The translations under genes and the position numbers were made by a program. The notes below the pieces were generated by a model, which was not told the origin of the DNA, made no database searches, and worked only from the letters and a program-made list of their open reading frames with translations. DNA of 15,328 bases from JADGHX01 sp040255575. Its GTDB lineage: Bacteria; Pseudomonadota; Gammaproteobacteria; Steroidobacterales; Steroidobacteraceae. Where the stretch lies: positions 1-15,328 of the forward strand of contig JBDZVF010000104.1 in NCBI GenBank assembly GCA_040255575.1. The letters run 5' to 3'. Positions 6,732-15,000 of the stretch are shown here, in pieces. The first letter of the stretch is position 1. The number at the start of each line of letters is the position of its first letter.

Positions 6732-7586
6732 ATGAACAACCTTCATGCTGCAGAGATCGACATGACCCATGACTCCTTCCGTTACCTCCGCGAAGGAGTG
6801 CTGCTCTGGGATGGTTCGGTTCCCCAGACGCGGGCGCCCTACAGCGTGAACTTCGCCACCCAAGACGGGATATATCCCGTGGTCAGCTGGGTTGATCCGC
6901 CCTTGTTTGGCGATCCGGATGCCGTGGACAAGGTGTGCGCGGTTATTCTGAGCCTGCCCAATCATCAGATGTATGTCGTGAGTGCACGGCGCGACGACGC
7001 CATCGACCCAGTCGAGGTGATGTCAGCAGAGCTGTGTCCCGTTCCATCAGTGGTGGTGGACGTTTATGACCTGCTCCAGACCATCACGGCACCGGATCTG
7101 CGTCGGTTCGTCAGTGATGTGTTTACCCTCACGCCCGTGTTCCATGGCTTCTGGACAGCGACGGCGGGCACCAAGCACCACGCATGGCCCGGCGGCCTCG
7201 CATGGCACAGTCTGGAGGTGGCCCGCGGCGTGGCTGACGTGATGTCGTCCCCGGCACCGAAGCAGGTGAGCTTCGGTGCCGCCGAGTACGAGCTGGGCGT
7301 CATCGCTGCGCTGCTGCACGACGTCGGCAAGACGGTGAGCTATACCGAGGAGGGCTACTGCACCGAAAGGGCGCTCACGGTCGGCCATGAACTGCTCGGC
7401 GTGGAGCTGATCCGCAAGCCCTTGGACACGCTGCGCGCGGTACGGCCCGATCTCGCAGATGCGATGACGGCACTCCTGCTCAGCCGCACCCGCTTCGCTT
7501 GCAGTCCCCATCGGCTCGAGGCGATCAGGGAGGTGGTCAGCAAGGCCGATCGCGAGAGTGCGAAGCGGAACACGAAGCCGCGTTGA
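6732..7586 (+). CDS. HD-domain (TraI/MobH-like) protein
   Basis: The protein is 284 aa. The start is supported by AGGAAAG 6-7 nt before ATG 6732. The N-terminal 115 residues have no motif I recognise. From about 130 to 280 lies an HD fold: HHAWPGGLAWHS at 149-160, LLHDVGK at 194-200 (metal-binding His196-Asp197), GHE at 219-220 and KADR at 271-274 (Asp273). This retains all expected metal ligands, so hydrolase activity on nucleotides or nucleic acid is plausible. The HH-x-PGGL-x-x-H pattern is that of TraI_2/MobH relaxases of integrative conjugative elements. Those are roughly twice as long, with a further C-terminal domain that is missing here. It sits 56 bp downstream of the integrase in the same direction. 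It could be a truncated relaxase-derived protein or an independent HD phosphohydrolase. Confidence 0.8.
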   Translation: MNNLHAAEIDMTHDSFRYLREGVLLWDGSVPQTRAPYSVNFATQDGIYPVVSWVDPPLFGDPDAVDKVCAVILSLPNHQMYVVSARRDDAIDPVEVMSAELCPVPSVVVDVYDLLQTITAPDLRRFVSDVFTLTPVFHGFWTATAGTKHHAWPGGLAWHSLEVARGVADVMSSPAPKQVSFGAAEYELGVIAALLHDVGKTVSYTEEGYCTERALTVGHELLGVELIRKPLDTLRAVRPDLADAMTALLLSRTRFACSPHRLEAIREVVSKADRESAKRNTKPR

Positions 7587-7756
7587 AGCCCTGCCGGTGG
7601 GGCACGGCGACCTGGCCGTAGACTCGTCGCGGGTGCTGAGACGTCAATTCGCAAAATGGCATATGAGGAGGGTGCTTCATCCGCCGGGCACCGGTCGGTG
7701 GGTATCCGAGCGTGCCAAGGAAATTTCCACCACCATCCCACGAACAGGAGCTCGGC

Positions 7757-8008
7757 ATGACAACTCCCGACGAACGCACGCGGAATCTCCTGCAGACCGG
7801 CGCATTTCTCAAGGAACTGCGGGAAGACAAGGCCATCCCGGAGGAGATCCAACAAGAAGCTCACCGCTTGCTCCGCCATTACCCGACAGTCCACGAGGTG
7901 AGGATGTTGGCTGAACTGGAAAAGCACACCACGGGAGCTTTCTATCTGACCCCGGACATCGAAAAAGGCTGGTTCAGCTTGTACCGCTTCGGTGCGCACA
8001 CGGGCTGA
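7757..8008 (+). CDS. BPSL0761-family small protein, function unknown
   Basis: The protein is 83 aa and begins MTTPDERTRNLLQTGAFLKE, then has a helical RLLRHYPTVHEV segment (residues about 37-48). This matches the small uncharacterised BPSL0761-type family I know from proteobacterial islands. ATG 7757 is preceded by an excellent AGGAG 6 nt away and is preferred over an in-frame start at 7712, which has none. No enzyme motif or membrane segment is visible. The 170 bp between the HD gene and this one show no gene. Function unknown; family call from memory of the N-terminal signature. Confidence 0.7.
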   Translation: MTTPDERTRNLLQTGAFLKELREDKAIPEEIQQEAHRLLRHYPTVHEVRMLAELEKHTTGAFYLTPDIEKGWFSLYRFGAHTG

Positions 8009-8347
8009 GACACTCAACAGGAAGTGGTGTCGGCGTTGTCGAGCTGCGCAAACGCCATCGCCGGGCGTGTGGGAGTGCCTCACCGTCAAGTGCCGGCTGA
8101 ACCGTGGCATCACTCTGCTACTTGGCACTTCTCTCCGCAGATGCCGTCATGGCGCTCCTGCGTGAGGTGCATCCGAACGCAATCGAGACGGTAGTTGCAG
8201 GAGCAGCATCGGGCCCTTGCGCTGAGAGACGGACAAGGCAAATCCAGTACCAACGTAGCCCCTATCGGCGTAACGCGCCCGATCTGGCGGCGCGACGACG
8301 GGGTGGCACCCGGCTCGCATTTTTGACATTTTTGCAGTGAGGCGACA
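8009..8347. other. Gene-poor stretch of 339 bp
   Basis: No convincing gene is present. A GTG-initiated 78-codon frame (8104-8340) has no ribosome-binding site and a low-complexity Arg-rich end, so I do not call it. Near the end, the T-rich motif TTTTTGACATTTTT (8322-8335) stands out, but it lies too close to the next ATG (8348) to be its -35 region. Confidence 0.4.
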
Positions 8348-8710
8348 ATGACTACCTCAAAACAACGCTCACCAGAGTTGGTATGGCTTTTGATGAACGA
8401 TATGGAACGGGCGGTCTGGGCGACTGCATTCGTCCTAGGCGAAAGCTCTGGGCTGGATGGGGCGCAATCCGCAGATCAGGCAGTCGAACGGCTGCGATCT
8501 CTCAACGGTGTCGGCAGGTCAATACGACCCGAACCGGAATATGAGGCTGCACGCGCAGGCTTTCACATAGAGCGGACTGACTTTGACGTCTGGTACCGCA
8601 TTGAGCTGATGATCCGACATGGGAACGAGCCCTCTTTTCATCAACCAACCGACGATGAGTGTGCCGAGGCCTACGAGCGCTTTCAATGGGGGCGCAGCGA
8701 CTTCTATTGA
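8348..8710 (+). CDS. Hypothetical protein, 120 aa
   Basis: I do not recognise this protein. It starts MTTSKQRSPELVWLLMNDME at ATG 8348, with GAGG about 6 nt upstream. It is acidic and soluble-looking, with no signal peptide or membrane helix. Its C-terminal half is aromatic and acidic, with FDVWYRIELM near 79-88 and a closing ECAEAYERFQWGRSDFY. Coherent amino-acid composition and the ribosome-binding site support a real gene. It stands between degraded sequence on both sides, in the same orientation as the integrase and HD genes, so it is probably island cargo. Confidence 0.6.
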   Translation: MTTSKQRSPELVWLLMNDMERAVWATAFVLGESSGLDGAQSADQAVERLRSLNGVGRSIRPEPEYEAARAGFHIERTDFDVWYRIELMIRHGNEPSFHQPTDDECAEAYERFQWGRSDFY

Positions 8711-8711
8711 G

Positions 8712-8830
8712 AGTCGGCTCCGCCATCCAGATCCGCTACCTGGTCTCGGAGCTGCGCTATCTGATGTTCGGCAAGGGCGCCGAGAAGGCCCAGATGATTG
8801 AGGCGGTCATATGGAAGGGTTGCGTAGCCC
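8712..8830 (+). pseudogene. Fragment of an unidentified lost gene
   Basis: In one plus-strand frame, about 35 codons read SAIQIRYLVSELRYLMFGKG then AEKAQMIEAVIWKG. Third positions are almost all G or C, which is the coding signature of this genome. The frame begins right after the stop of the preceding gene with no start codon or ribosome-binding site, and degenerates past about 8830 into Pro/Arg-rich noise. I read it as an internal or C-terminal piece of a formerly larger gene, truncated by recombination. I cannot name the family. The rest, to 9057, shows nothing I can support. Confidence 0.45.
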
Positions 8831-9057
8831 CGCATGCTAACCGAGGGCTGGATGCGCCCACCGATGAGCGCAGCGCCCCGCCGGCTGACCGCCCGCACCA
8901 TCTGTTATTCGCCCCGATTTTGCTGGCGAAGCGCCTGCTCTGCTGACGAACAATTTGCTGCCTCCCGCATAGATGGCATCTGCGAGCCAACTGCACCGGC
9001 GCACGCGGACAACTGTGTGTTACAGCCGGCGGGTATGTCCGCAATGTCCAACGGATT

Positions 9058-9267
9058 TCATTGAGGGGTAGACGGCTTTTCAAACAGTTGGTCCCGTTGA
9101 GCGATCTTGGCCGCGATCCACGCTTCGATCTCGCTTTCCAACCACGCTGAGGAACGTCCAAGTTTCACGAGTCTGGGGAACTGGCCTTCGGCCATGTGCG
9201 CGTATACGCGCGAACGGCTCATGCCCGTCCCGCTACTCAAAGCGGGGGGACGTCGCTGGTTTGCCAT
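9058..9267 (-). CDS. AlpA-family phage/island transcriptional regulator
   Basis: This 69-aa MerR-like winged-helix protein has the AlpA core: TGMSRSRVYAHMAEGQFPRL (residues 14-33), then VKLGRSSAWLESEIEAWIA (about 34-52) and a KIAQRDQ tail. AlpA-type proteins activate excision or integrase genes of cryptic prophages and islands. The N-terminus (MANQRRPPALSS) is slightly short of the common consensus, and an in-frame TGA lies just upstream of ATG 9267, so this is the longest possible form. No clear ribosome-binding site precedes it. It faces opposite to the integrase module and may control another integrase or replication gene set, now partly lost. Confidence 0.8.
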   Translation of the reverse strand: MANQRRPPALSSGTGMSRSRVYAHMAEGQFPRLVKLGRSSAWLESEIEAWIAAKIAQRDQLFEKPSTPQ

Positions 9268-9289
9268 CGATGCGGCACGCGATCAGGTG

Positions 9290-9439
9290 ATGCCGCTGGC
9301 CAAGCGGGAGGCGTGGAATGCACTTGGCTGCACTGCGTCATCAGATGTATTGGAAGAGGTCAGTTACCTCAGTGTGAAAGGTCCGCAAGACGATCTGCAT
9401 CTTCTCTTTGACAGGATCACGAGGAACCTCCAAGAATAG
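9290..9439 (+). CDS. Possible 49-aa protein or gene remnant
   Basis: A short frame from ATG 9290 reads plausibly toward its end (DVLEEVSYLSVKGPQDDLHL, then LFDRITRNLQE). The composition looks like a true protein C-terminus. There is no properly spaced ribosome-binding site (AGGTG abuts the ATG), and upstream the frame runs antisense through the AlpA-like gene. More likely a remnant than an intact gene. Confidence 0.25.
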   Translation: MPLAKREAWNALGCTASSDVLEEVSYLSVKGPQDDLHLLFDRITRNLQE

Positions 9440-9535
9440 CAGCGACAGGCAGAGAAGGATGCCGATGCTCGTTGAAGACCCAGGCAACGAGATCGCGTAA
9501 CGGTGGTCGGATCAGAATCTTGAGGGAGCTTGCCC

Positions 9536-9778
9536 ATGCCGTATCGATGCTGGATGAAGAGGCTCATCAATCATGCAATGTCCCTGGAGGACCCAAGGTA
9601 TCGAGGGGTTCCGCTATTGCTGTCGCAGCAACGACGTGGCGGCGGTGGCGAGGAGCGGGAGGTATGTCAGTCGCTCGTGCATCTCAATCTGAAGATGATG
9701 GGATTGGATATCCAACCGGCATACGAAAGCTCTTTCAATCAAATCGCTCGCAGGCTGGCACGAAGTGAGCGCTGCTGA
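9536..9778 (+). CDS. Small hypothetical protein, 80 aa
   Basis: I do not recognise this protein. ATG 9536 has GGGAG about 7 nt upstream. The product is basic (MPYRCWMKRLINHAMSLEDP...), with a Gly/Arg/Glu-rich middle (QQRRGGGGEEREV) and a helical end, YESSFNQIARRLARSER. Composition and ribosome-binding site make it plausible. Third-position bias is weak, and it sits against the end of the IS256 remnant, so it may be a relic. Confidence 0.35.
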   Translation: MPYRCWMKRLINHAMSLEDPRYRGVPLLLSQQRRGGGGEEREVCQSLVHLNLKMMGLDIQPAYESSFNQIARRLARSERC

Positions 9779-9849
9779 ATTTCCTATCTGTCCATCTGGA
9801 AATGACTATTGGCGAGCGTGTGCAGAGTTTTGTGTGCCCGGGCTTTGAG

Positions 9850-10196
9850 TTACCACTGAGGAAATCGCTCCCCGAACTGGAGCGTAAAGCGGCTCAAGGC
9901 GGCCTTCCAGTCGCGGATCGGCATCGTCCATTTCTTGCTGATGTTGCGCAGGACCAGGTAGAACGATTTCGCCAAGGCTCATCGCTTGGGAATGCCCCCA
10001 GTTCTTTGTCGGTTTGCGCAGGCTCATGGACTGCCCCCGGGATCGTACGCATTTCTCACCTATGATTGGACTGCCCCGGGACCTCGCGCACCGTCATGCC
10101 GTGCGCATACAGCGACAGGATCTTGTCGTCGAAGCTGGCCCAGCGGGTTTGGTGCTCGGGGAACCGATGCGTACCGAAGCGGTGCGGCAACGCAGA
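9850..10196 (-). pseudogene. IS256-family transposase pseudogene
   Basis: This is the coding remnant inside the IS256-family element: an N-terminal exon-like piece, about 50 bp of unrelated sequence, then the C-terminal roughly 55 codons ending at a TAA (9852-9850). At least one frameshift falls between the SLRKPTKN and SFYLVLRN segments. Compared with the usual length of about 400 aa, some 250-300 residues, including catalytic acids, are absent. Confidence 0.75.
10027..10081. repeat. Direct repeat TGGACTGCCCC(C)GGGA, two copies 40 bp apart
   Basis: TGGACTGCCCCCGGGA (10027-10042) and TGGACTGCCCCGGGA (10067-10081) differ by one C. They sit exactly at the junction between the N- and C-terminal parts of the deleted IS256 transposase, with foreign sequence between them. 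They look like the terminal sequence of another insertion sequence (TGGACTG-like ends occur in IS3-family elements) or a deletion footprint. Confidence 0.55.
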
Positions 10197-10274
10197 AAAA
10201 TGACGTGAACTTGTGAGGCTGAATAGCCATCGGCTCGGCATAGGGGCTCTGGGCTCCCCAAGTCCGAAGGCCGT

Positions 10275-10886
10275 TCACAGGTTCAATTCGACAACCTTGG
10301 CAAAGAGGTTCGTGTACCAGTTTTCCGGCATTGAATGCCAGACTTCATGGGCGAACCGGATGCGGGTCATCTCCCCCCGCATGACCAGCTCGTACAGATC
10401 CTCATACCCCTGACAGTTCACGAAGAATCTCAGCATGTGGTCGTCGAGAAAGTAGAAATCATCCTCGTCGAGGCCGCGACGCGCGGCGTCGTCCCGCAAA
10501 AGTCCGAAGAGGTAGGACCATTCGTCCTGATCATCCCCTTGTTCGGCACCAAGAGGGAGAGACAGATCGGGACGACCATTGAAGTGCTCGTGGACACGCC
10601 CGTGGCATTCGCGACATAGCGTGATGCCGTTGCCCGTTTCGAATGCGCCCCAAGGATAGAGGGTCTTTCGCACGATGTGATGCGCCTGGAGGTCTTGGGC
10701 CGACTCGCAGCATACGCAACGATAGAGATCACGCGCTTTGATGAAACGGCTCCACAGCCTCAGGATCCATCTGCCTGAGCGGTTCCTATCGATGGCAGAC
10801 GACAAGGCCAGTCTGCGGTGCCGGATATCCAGTACATCCGTGTCGTTCACCATCATCGTGCTTGCCGCCACCACTTTAGCTTTCAT
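10275..10886 (-). CDS. HNH endonuclease
   Basis: The protein is 203 aa with a zinc-type HNH (beta-beta-alpha metal) nuclease domain at about residues 48-100. A CxxC pair lies in RCVCC (Cys57/Cys60), the catalytic HH is in LQAHHIV (His69-His70), Asn86 is in GNGITLC, and the second CxxC is followed by His in CRECHGRVH (Cys91, Cys94, His95, His99). This is a nicking or double-strand DNA nuclease fold. The C-terminal 100 residues are acidic (ARRGLDEDDFYFLDD) and unlike anything I recognise, perhaps a regulatory or partner-binding part. ATG 10886 has only weak GAGAAA upstream; ATGs at residues 11-12 are alternatives. The gene lies between the IS remnant and a divergent unknown gene. A defence or mobile-element role is inferred, not shown. 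Confidence 0.88.
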   Translation of the reverse strand: MKAKVVAASTMMVNDTDVLDIRHRRLALSSAIDRNRSGRWILRLWSRFIKARDLYRCVCCESAQDLQAHHIVRKTLYPWGAFETGNGITLCRECHGRVHEHFNGRPDLSLPLGAEQGDDQDEWSYLFGLLRDDAARRGLDEDDFYFLDDHMLRFFVNCQGYEDLYELVMRGEMTRIRFAHEVWHSMPENWYTNLFAKVVELNL

Positions 10887-11311
10887 CGACAGTTTCTCTG
10901 AGTTATCCGAATCGAGATCCAGCAGGCTACTGCCGATGCCCTGGGACCCATCGCGTTCTCCGACGCATCTCGTGGCGAGAATGCGCCGTCTTCGTTGTCC
11001 GATGCGGGCGTCGAAACTCCCCCAGATAATGGCTTGGTTTCGATGCGGGCATTGGGTGATGGCCCCTTATCGTAGGGGTACCAAACACACGAATCAGTAG
11101 GCGCAGATGAAGACATATGACTTGCCGGTCTTGCGCCATGCAGACGATGGATCGCAGTCCTGTCGTACGTATCTCCCCCGAGGATGTCGCACCCGTATCG
11201 CATGTCGTCACATCACCCCACTTTTCATGTCCTTGGCACCGGTCTGGCTCGGTCCGGCAGCCCTTCGCGCGCGAAATCGAACAGAGCCATCACTCCATCG
11301 ACGGACACACC
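10887..11311. other. 425-bp region between HNH gene and divergent unknown gene
   Basis: It must contain the promoters of both divergent genes. One plus-strand frame just after a TGA (about 10899-11069) reads like protein (VIRIEIQQATADALGPIAFS, continuing to a TAG) but has no usable start until an internal ATG. It could be a gene relic. The frame of the downstream gene is also open from 11117, so that protein might start earlier than I chose. No clear -35/-10 pair, RNA or terminator was seen. Confidence 0.35.
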
Positions 11312-12055
11312 ATGTTTGACCATGCGAAGGCGGCACTTGGAGAATCAATCGTCCTGACTTTGGCCCATGACGAAAACCACAAGGGACCTATCTCGCTGTC
11401 CGAAGACGCCCTCAGGAAATTCGGTGGCGTGCATCCGCTGTATCTCTCGCTGCGGCAAGCATTCGGCGATCGGTTGTTGCCGGCGATCCTTGATGGCGGG
11501 GCCATTTGGATAACCATGAGACCCCATCGGAAGGATGGCATCTCTTACGACGTGGATATCTTCGCGGACGACATGAATGCAACGGCGGACGAGCTGCGCC
11601 GCAACGCCGATTTGTCGCGGCCGCTACCGTTTGCCGCCGCCGTTCGGCGGCCTCCTCTTGTGGCGGTCCTGCAGGCATTGTCACGCGTGCATCGTAGCTC
11701 TGGGCTCGAGGTGACAGTCATAGGCGCAGGGGGACCTCGTAAGCTGCCTATCCCTGCGCCGACGGATTTCGTCCAGCCAGACGTAGACTCTGAATTGCGA
11801 AGGTCCGGATCATTTCCCGTGAAGGGTTTGGTGCGGGATGATCAGCGCGGCCACCAGCTGTTGGTAACCAACAACGAGCTGCGGGTGCTGCTCCCCATGG
11901 ACGACAAGCGTTGGGCATGGCAATCCATCCGGCACGTCTTGGACGACAAGGCTTTGATCGTAGGGATTCTCGTCCGAGAGAGCAGGGCGCATCCGTGGGT
12001 ACTCGATCCGAATGCACGGCTGCAAGTCCAGCCGGACCTCGTGGCAGCAGATTGA
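11312..12055 (+). CDS. Hypothetical protein, 247 aa
   Basis: I do not recognise this protein. I place the start at ATG 11312 (MFDHAKAALGESIVLTLAHD), where a coherent protein begins. The frame is open back to an ATG at 11117, but that stretch has uneven composition and no ribosome-binding site; GACGGA near 11312 is also weak. The sequence is soluble, with alternating strands and helices and no catalytic motif or membrane segment I can name. Features include GGVHPLYLSLRQAFGDRLLP near the start, ISYDVDIFADDM in the first half and RGHQLLVTNNELRVLLPMDD toward the end. It is divergent from the HNH gene and converges on the large recombinase gene with 4 bp between stops. Confidence 0.65.
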   Translation: MFDHAKAALGESIVLTLAHDENHKGPISLSEDALRKFGGVHPLYLSLRQAFGDRLLPAILDGGAIWITMRPHRKDGISYDVDIFADDMNATADELRRNADLSRPLPFAAAVRRPPLVAVLQALSRVHRSSGLEVTVIGAGGPRKLPIPAPTDFVQPDVDSELRRSGSFPVKGLVRDDQRGHQLLVTNNELRVLLPMDDKRWAWQSIRHVLDDKALIVGILVRESRAHPWVLDPNARLQVQPDLVAAD

Positions 12056-12059
12056 TTGT

Positions 12060-15000
12060 TCAGCTGTTGGGATATCTACCGTAGATCCAGAAGACAGCCA
12101 TAACCCATTGGAATGCGGCGATGTGCGACTTGCCCTTGTCCACGCCGTCGCGGACCTTGAGAACCTTCGTGGTTGCCGATGCCTCAATGGACAGTCTGAT
12201 GCCAGTGGTCGCAAGGAAGCGGCACGCTGCATCGACGTGGTCCGCCGTCGCCAGTTCCATGATGACGGAGGAGGCGTGCAGACGACTGACGTGCGCCTGC
12301 TCGGAGTAACTTTCAGCCAGTAGCTTGGCGCTGGCATCAGGCACGGCATCCAGCAACTTGAACAGTTTTTCCGTGCCGTTCAGATAGCGGGGTGGTTTCA
12401 TGAGCATGCGTTTGTGGCGCAATTGTTCGAGTGGCCATGGGGCTAGACCCCGGCGATTGATGAAGAGGGCGGCGAGCCGATCCAGGGCTTCTGCCTGGCG
12501 AGCGGACAGCCCCGTGCGCAGCAGCGCTTCATGTCGATCCGTGTGGTGATGGAGGGCACGAGCATATGCGTCGATGTGCCGAGGCATCATCGCTTGCCGG
12601 CGATTGAGTGGCGGCGGAGCGGTCAATAGTTCCGATGGTGCAGTGACGGGCATCGAATGGAGTCGGTGCAGGACCGTCGCCAGTCGTCCGGGTGACTGGG
12701 CGCCACCTGTCCGCAGCCACGCCATGTCGAGTTGCGCCGCATCCAGATTGGATACCGCCAGGATGTCAGCTCGCGCCGCATGACGTCCTTCGCGCAGCTG
12801 GCGGCTGAGCGTGACCGCGGGATCGCTGATGTAGCTCTGCAGTGGCGTCTGGATCAGGGTGTGCCCGGATGCGCACATCTCAGCATAGGCATCGCGTGCC
12901 ATCGGTCGCGCCAAGTCTGCCACCCGCTCGTGTCGAGCAGTGATCCGATTTTTCCGAAGCCAGTAGATGCGCGCCTTGCGGTTCGAGCTGACCCACTTCA
13001 GCAGTTGGTCGATTCGCCGGGTGAGATAGTCACGATTGAAGCGTCGCTTCCCACCCGTTTCGATGGCAAACACGGGTGCCTTCCACCATGCGGTGCCCGA
13101 GAGCAATGCCTTTTCCCGTTCCAGCCAAGCCAGCACGCGATGGCGCGTTTTCTGCCAGAGAGAGCCATCCAGGGGGATAAAGCCCAGTGCCGCGGTGCTC
13201 TTGGCCCGGCCATACGCACCGGTGGTATGAATGCGGATGAAGTCCCGGCCCGGGCCAAGCAGGAGGACATCGCCTAGGGTCAGGCCAAAGCCACTGGACG
13301 GGCGGACGCCGCTCGCCTCCAGGATGAGAAACATGATCTCCCGTAACTCAAGCAGTCGCACAGCCTCTGGCGTGGCATCGGATCGAGCCAGCTCGGTGGC
13401 TAGGTCCAATTGCAGTTCTCCGAGTACGCGCTCGACCTCCACGTCGGTCAGCATCCCCGGATCCACGAAGCTGACACGATCGCCCACGAATGCTGCGAGC
13501 TCGGCATACGGGATCGTCGGCGCCTGATGGACCTCAACAAGATATGCGTGGAACGTTGCCAGCGCGTCGAACGCCTGACGGCGGGCCGTGAAGGGCTTGC
13601 CGATAAGCACTGCCAGATAGTTGGTCTGAAGCTCGTCCGTGTCCCAATCGAGGATGGATTGAGTGCCGGCCACAGCAAGCAGGTCAGATGCAAACCTGGT
13701 CAGCCAGGCAAGCGATGCATGGTGGAGGTGCCGCTTGCGACGTCCACCGTAGCGCAGGCGATGCCGTGTAAACCCGATCAGTAGGCCGAGGTTCGTGTGC
13801 TCGCCGAACTCCAGGTGCAGTCTGGCGAGATACTTCTCCAGCTTGCCTTGCCAGCCATGATGGCCATCAGACGTACTCCCGATAATTTTCGGGAACGATT
13901 CCGGATTGAGGGCAGCCACAAGCCGTGCGTATCCGTTCGCGACGTCCCGCCCGCGGGACTGACGCAAGCTTGTGGCGGAAGGCCGTGCCTCTTCTTCGTA
14001 AGTTGGGAGATTGGCCGGTTGATCGTCCGCGTGCGTGCCCACAGCGGTACGTAGGGGCCAGTTGTCATCTCGGGCAACGCTTCGCTCGACTGGAACGGCG
14101 GCACCTGACGAATGCCCCAGCATGATGGTTCGTTCCGGGCCTGAGAGTTCCAGACGGCCCGTGGCTTGGAAGAGCGATTCCACGCGCTGTACGAGTTCGG
14201 CATTATCTTCGGGAACTGGCATCGGCGGCACCAGCGCATGCCTGATCCATTCACCCACCTGCTCCATGTCTGGCGAACGTGCGGTCGGCGATTCGTAGCC
14301 TCGGCGTGCCAACAACAGGGCCGGCACGCCACCAAAGGCCATGGGAACGAGTTCCCGATCGATTACGGCGGGAATGCGGATACAGTCAGGGCGAGCATGG
14401 CTGCGTGACGCTTTAGAGGCTGCTGCAGTTGCGGCCATCGCCAGATCAAGGTGTCGATAGGCCGAGTACGCCAGCACGCTGGCCAAAACCAACGGGCCCT
14501 GATCGTTGGCGCGTCCTTCCGCGGCACGCGTGAGCAGTTGATGACGCAGTGCTTCCGCATGTCGAACGGCCACGCCCAAGTCGGGAAGAAACGGGGAGGG
14601 GTCCGATGTGACGCTCAGGACGGGCCGACTCGGGAGTGGCCCCTTGACCAGCCCTCGTCGTCGGGCAGACAAGATGATGCGAAAAAGGAGGATTCGCGCG
14701 GCAATGGCCTCGGTGGCATCGTTGGGTTCCTTGTCCCCTTGGCGAACGCGGTCACAAAGCACCCCATAGTGGGCTAGAGTCATCTCGACCGGGATGGGTT
14801 TGCGCACGCTGGAGTGATGCTCCAGCCGGCGGGTCTCGACGTTGAGGTGCAAAGACGGAAAATACTCGGCAACGGCTTGGGCAAGACGGTCGAGGACGTC
14901 TCCGGACACCTCTTTCCATTGTTCAACAAGCTTGGCCTTGAGGCGGCGGATGTTCTGCTGATGCTCGGACGCATGTGCCTCCGCCACTGCCGCCCAATCC

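Larger units (their letters stand above)
9805..10200 (-). mobile_element. IS256-family element, internally deleted remnant
   Basis: The minus strand carries an N-terminal transposase piece (about 10196-10078: FPEHQTRWASFDDKILSLYA, then HGMTVREV) and a C-terminal piece (about 10027-9850: MSLRKPTKNWG, then in a shifted frame KSFYLVLRNISKKWTMPIRD and WKAALSRFTLQFGERFP). These match the start and end of IS256-family transposases. Most of the central DDE catalytic domain is missing and the C-terminal piece has frameshifts, so it is dead. GAGCGTGTGCAGAGTTTTGT (from 9814), just past the stop, could be the element's terminal repeat. I found no matching end on the other side. Confidence 0.8.

Noticed and set aside
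7689..7700. CACCGGTCGGTG hairpin upstream of the BPSL0761-type gene
   Set aside because: The perfect 5-bp arms have only a 2-nt centre and no T-tract; too common in GC-rich DNA to call as terminator or operator.
7355..8128. 257-codon minus-strand frame
   Set aside because: It lies antisense to the HD-domain and BPSL0761-type genes, has no recognisable motif, and its composition is typical of a shadow frame.
8322..8347. TTGACA-like promoter just upstream of the 120-aa hypothetical gene
   Set aside because: The motif is only about 18 bp before the start codon, so a -10 box would fall inside the coding region.
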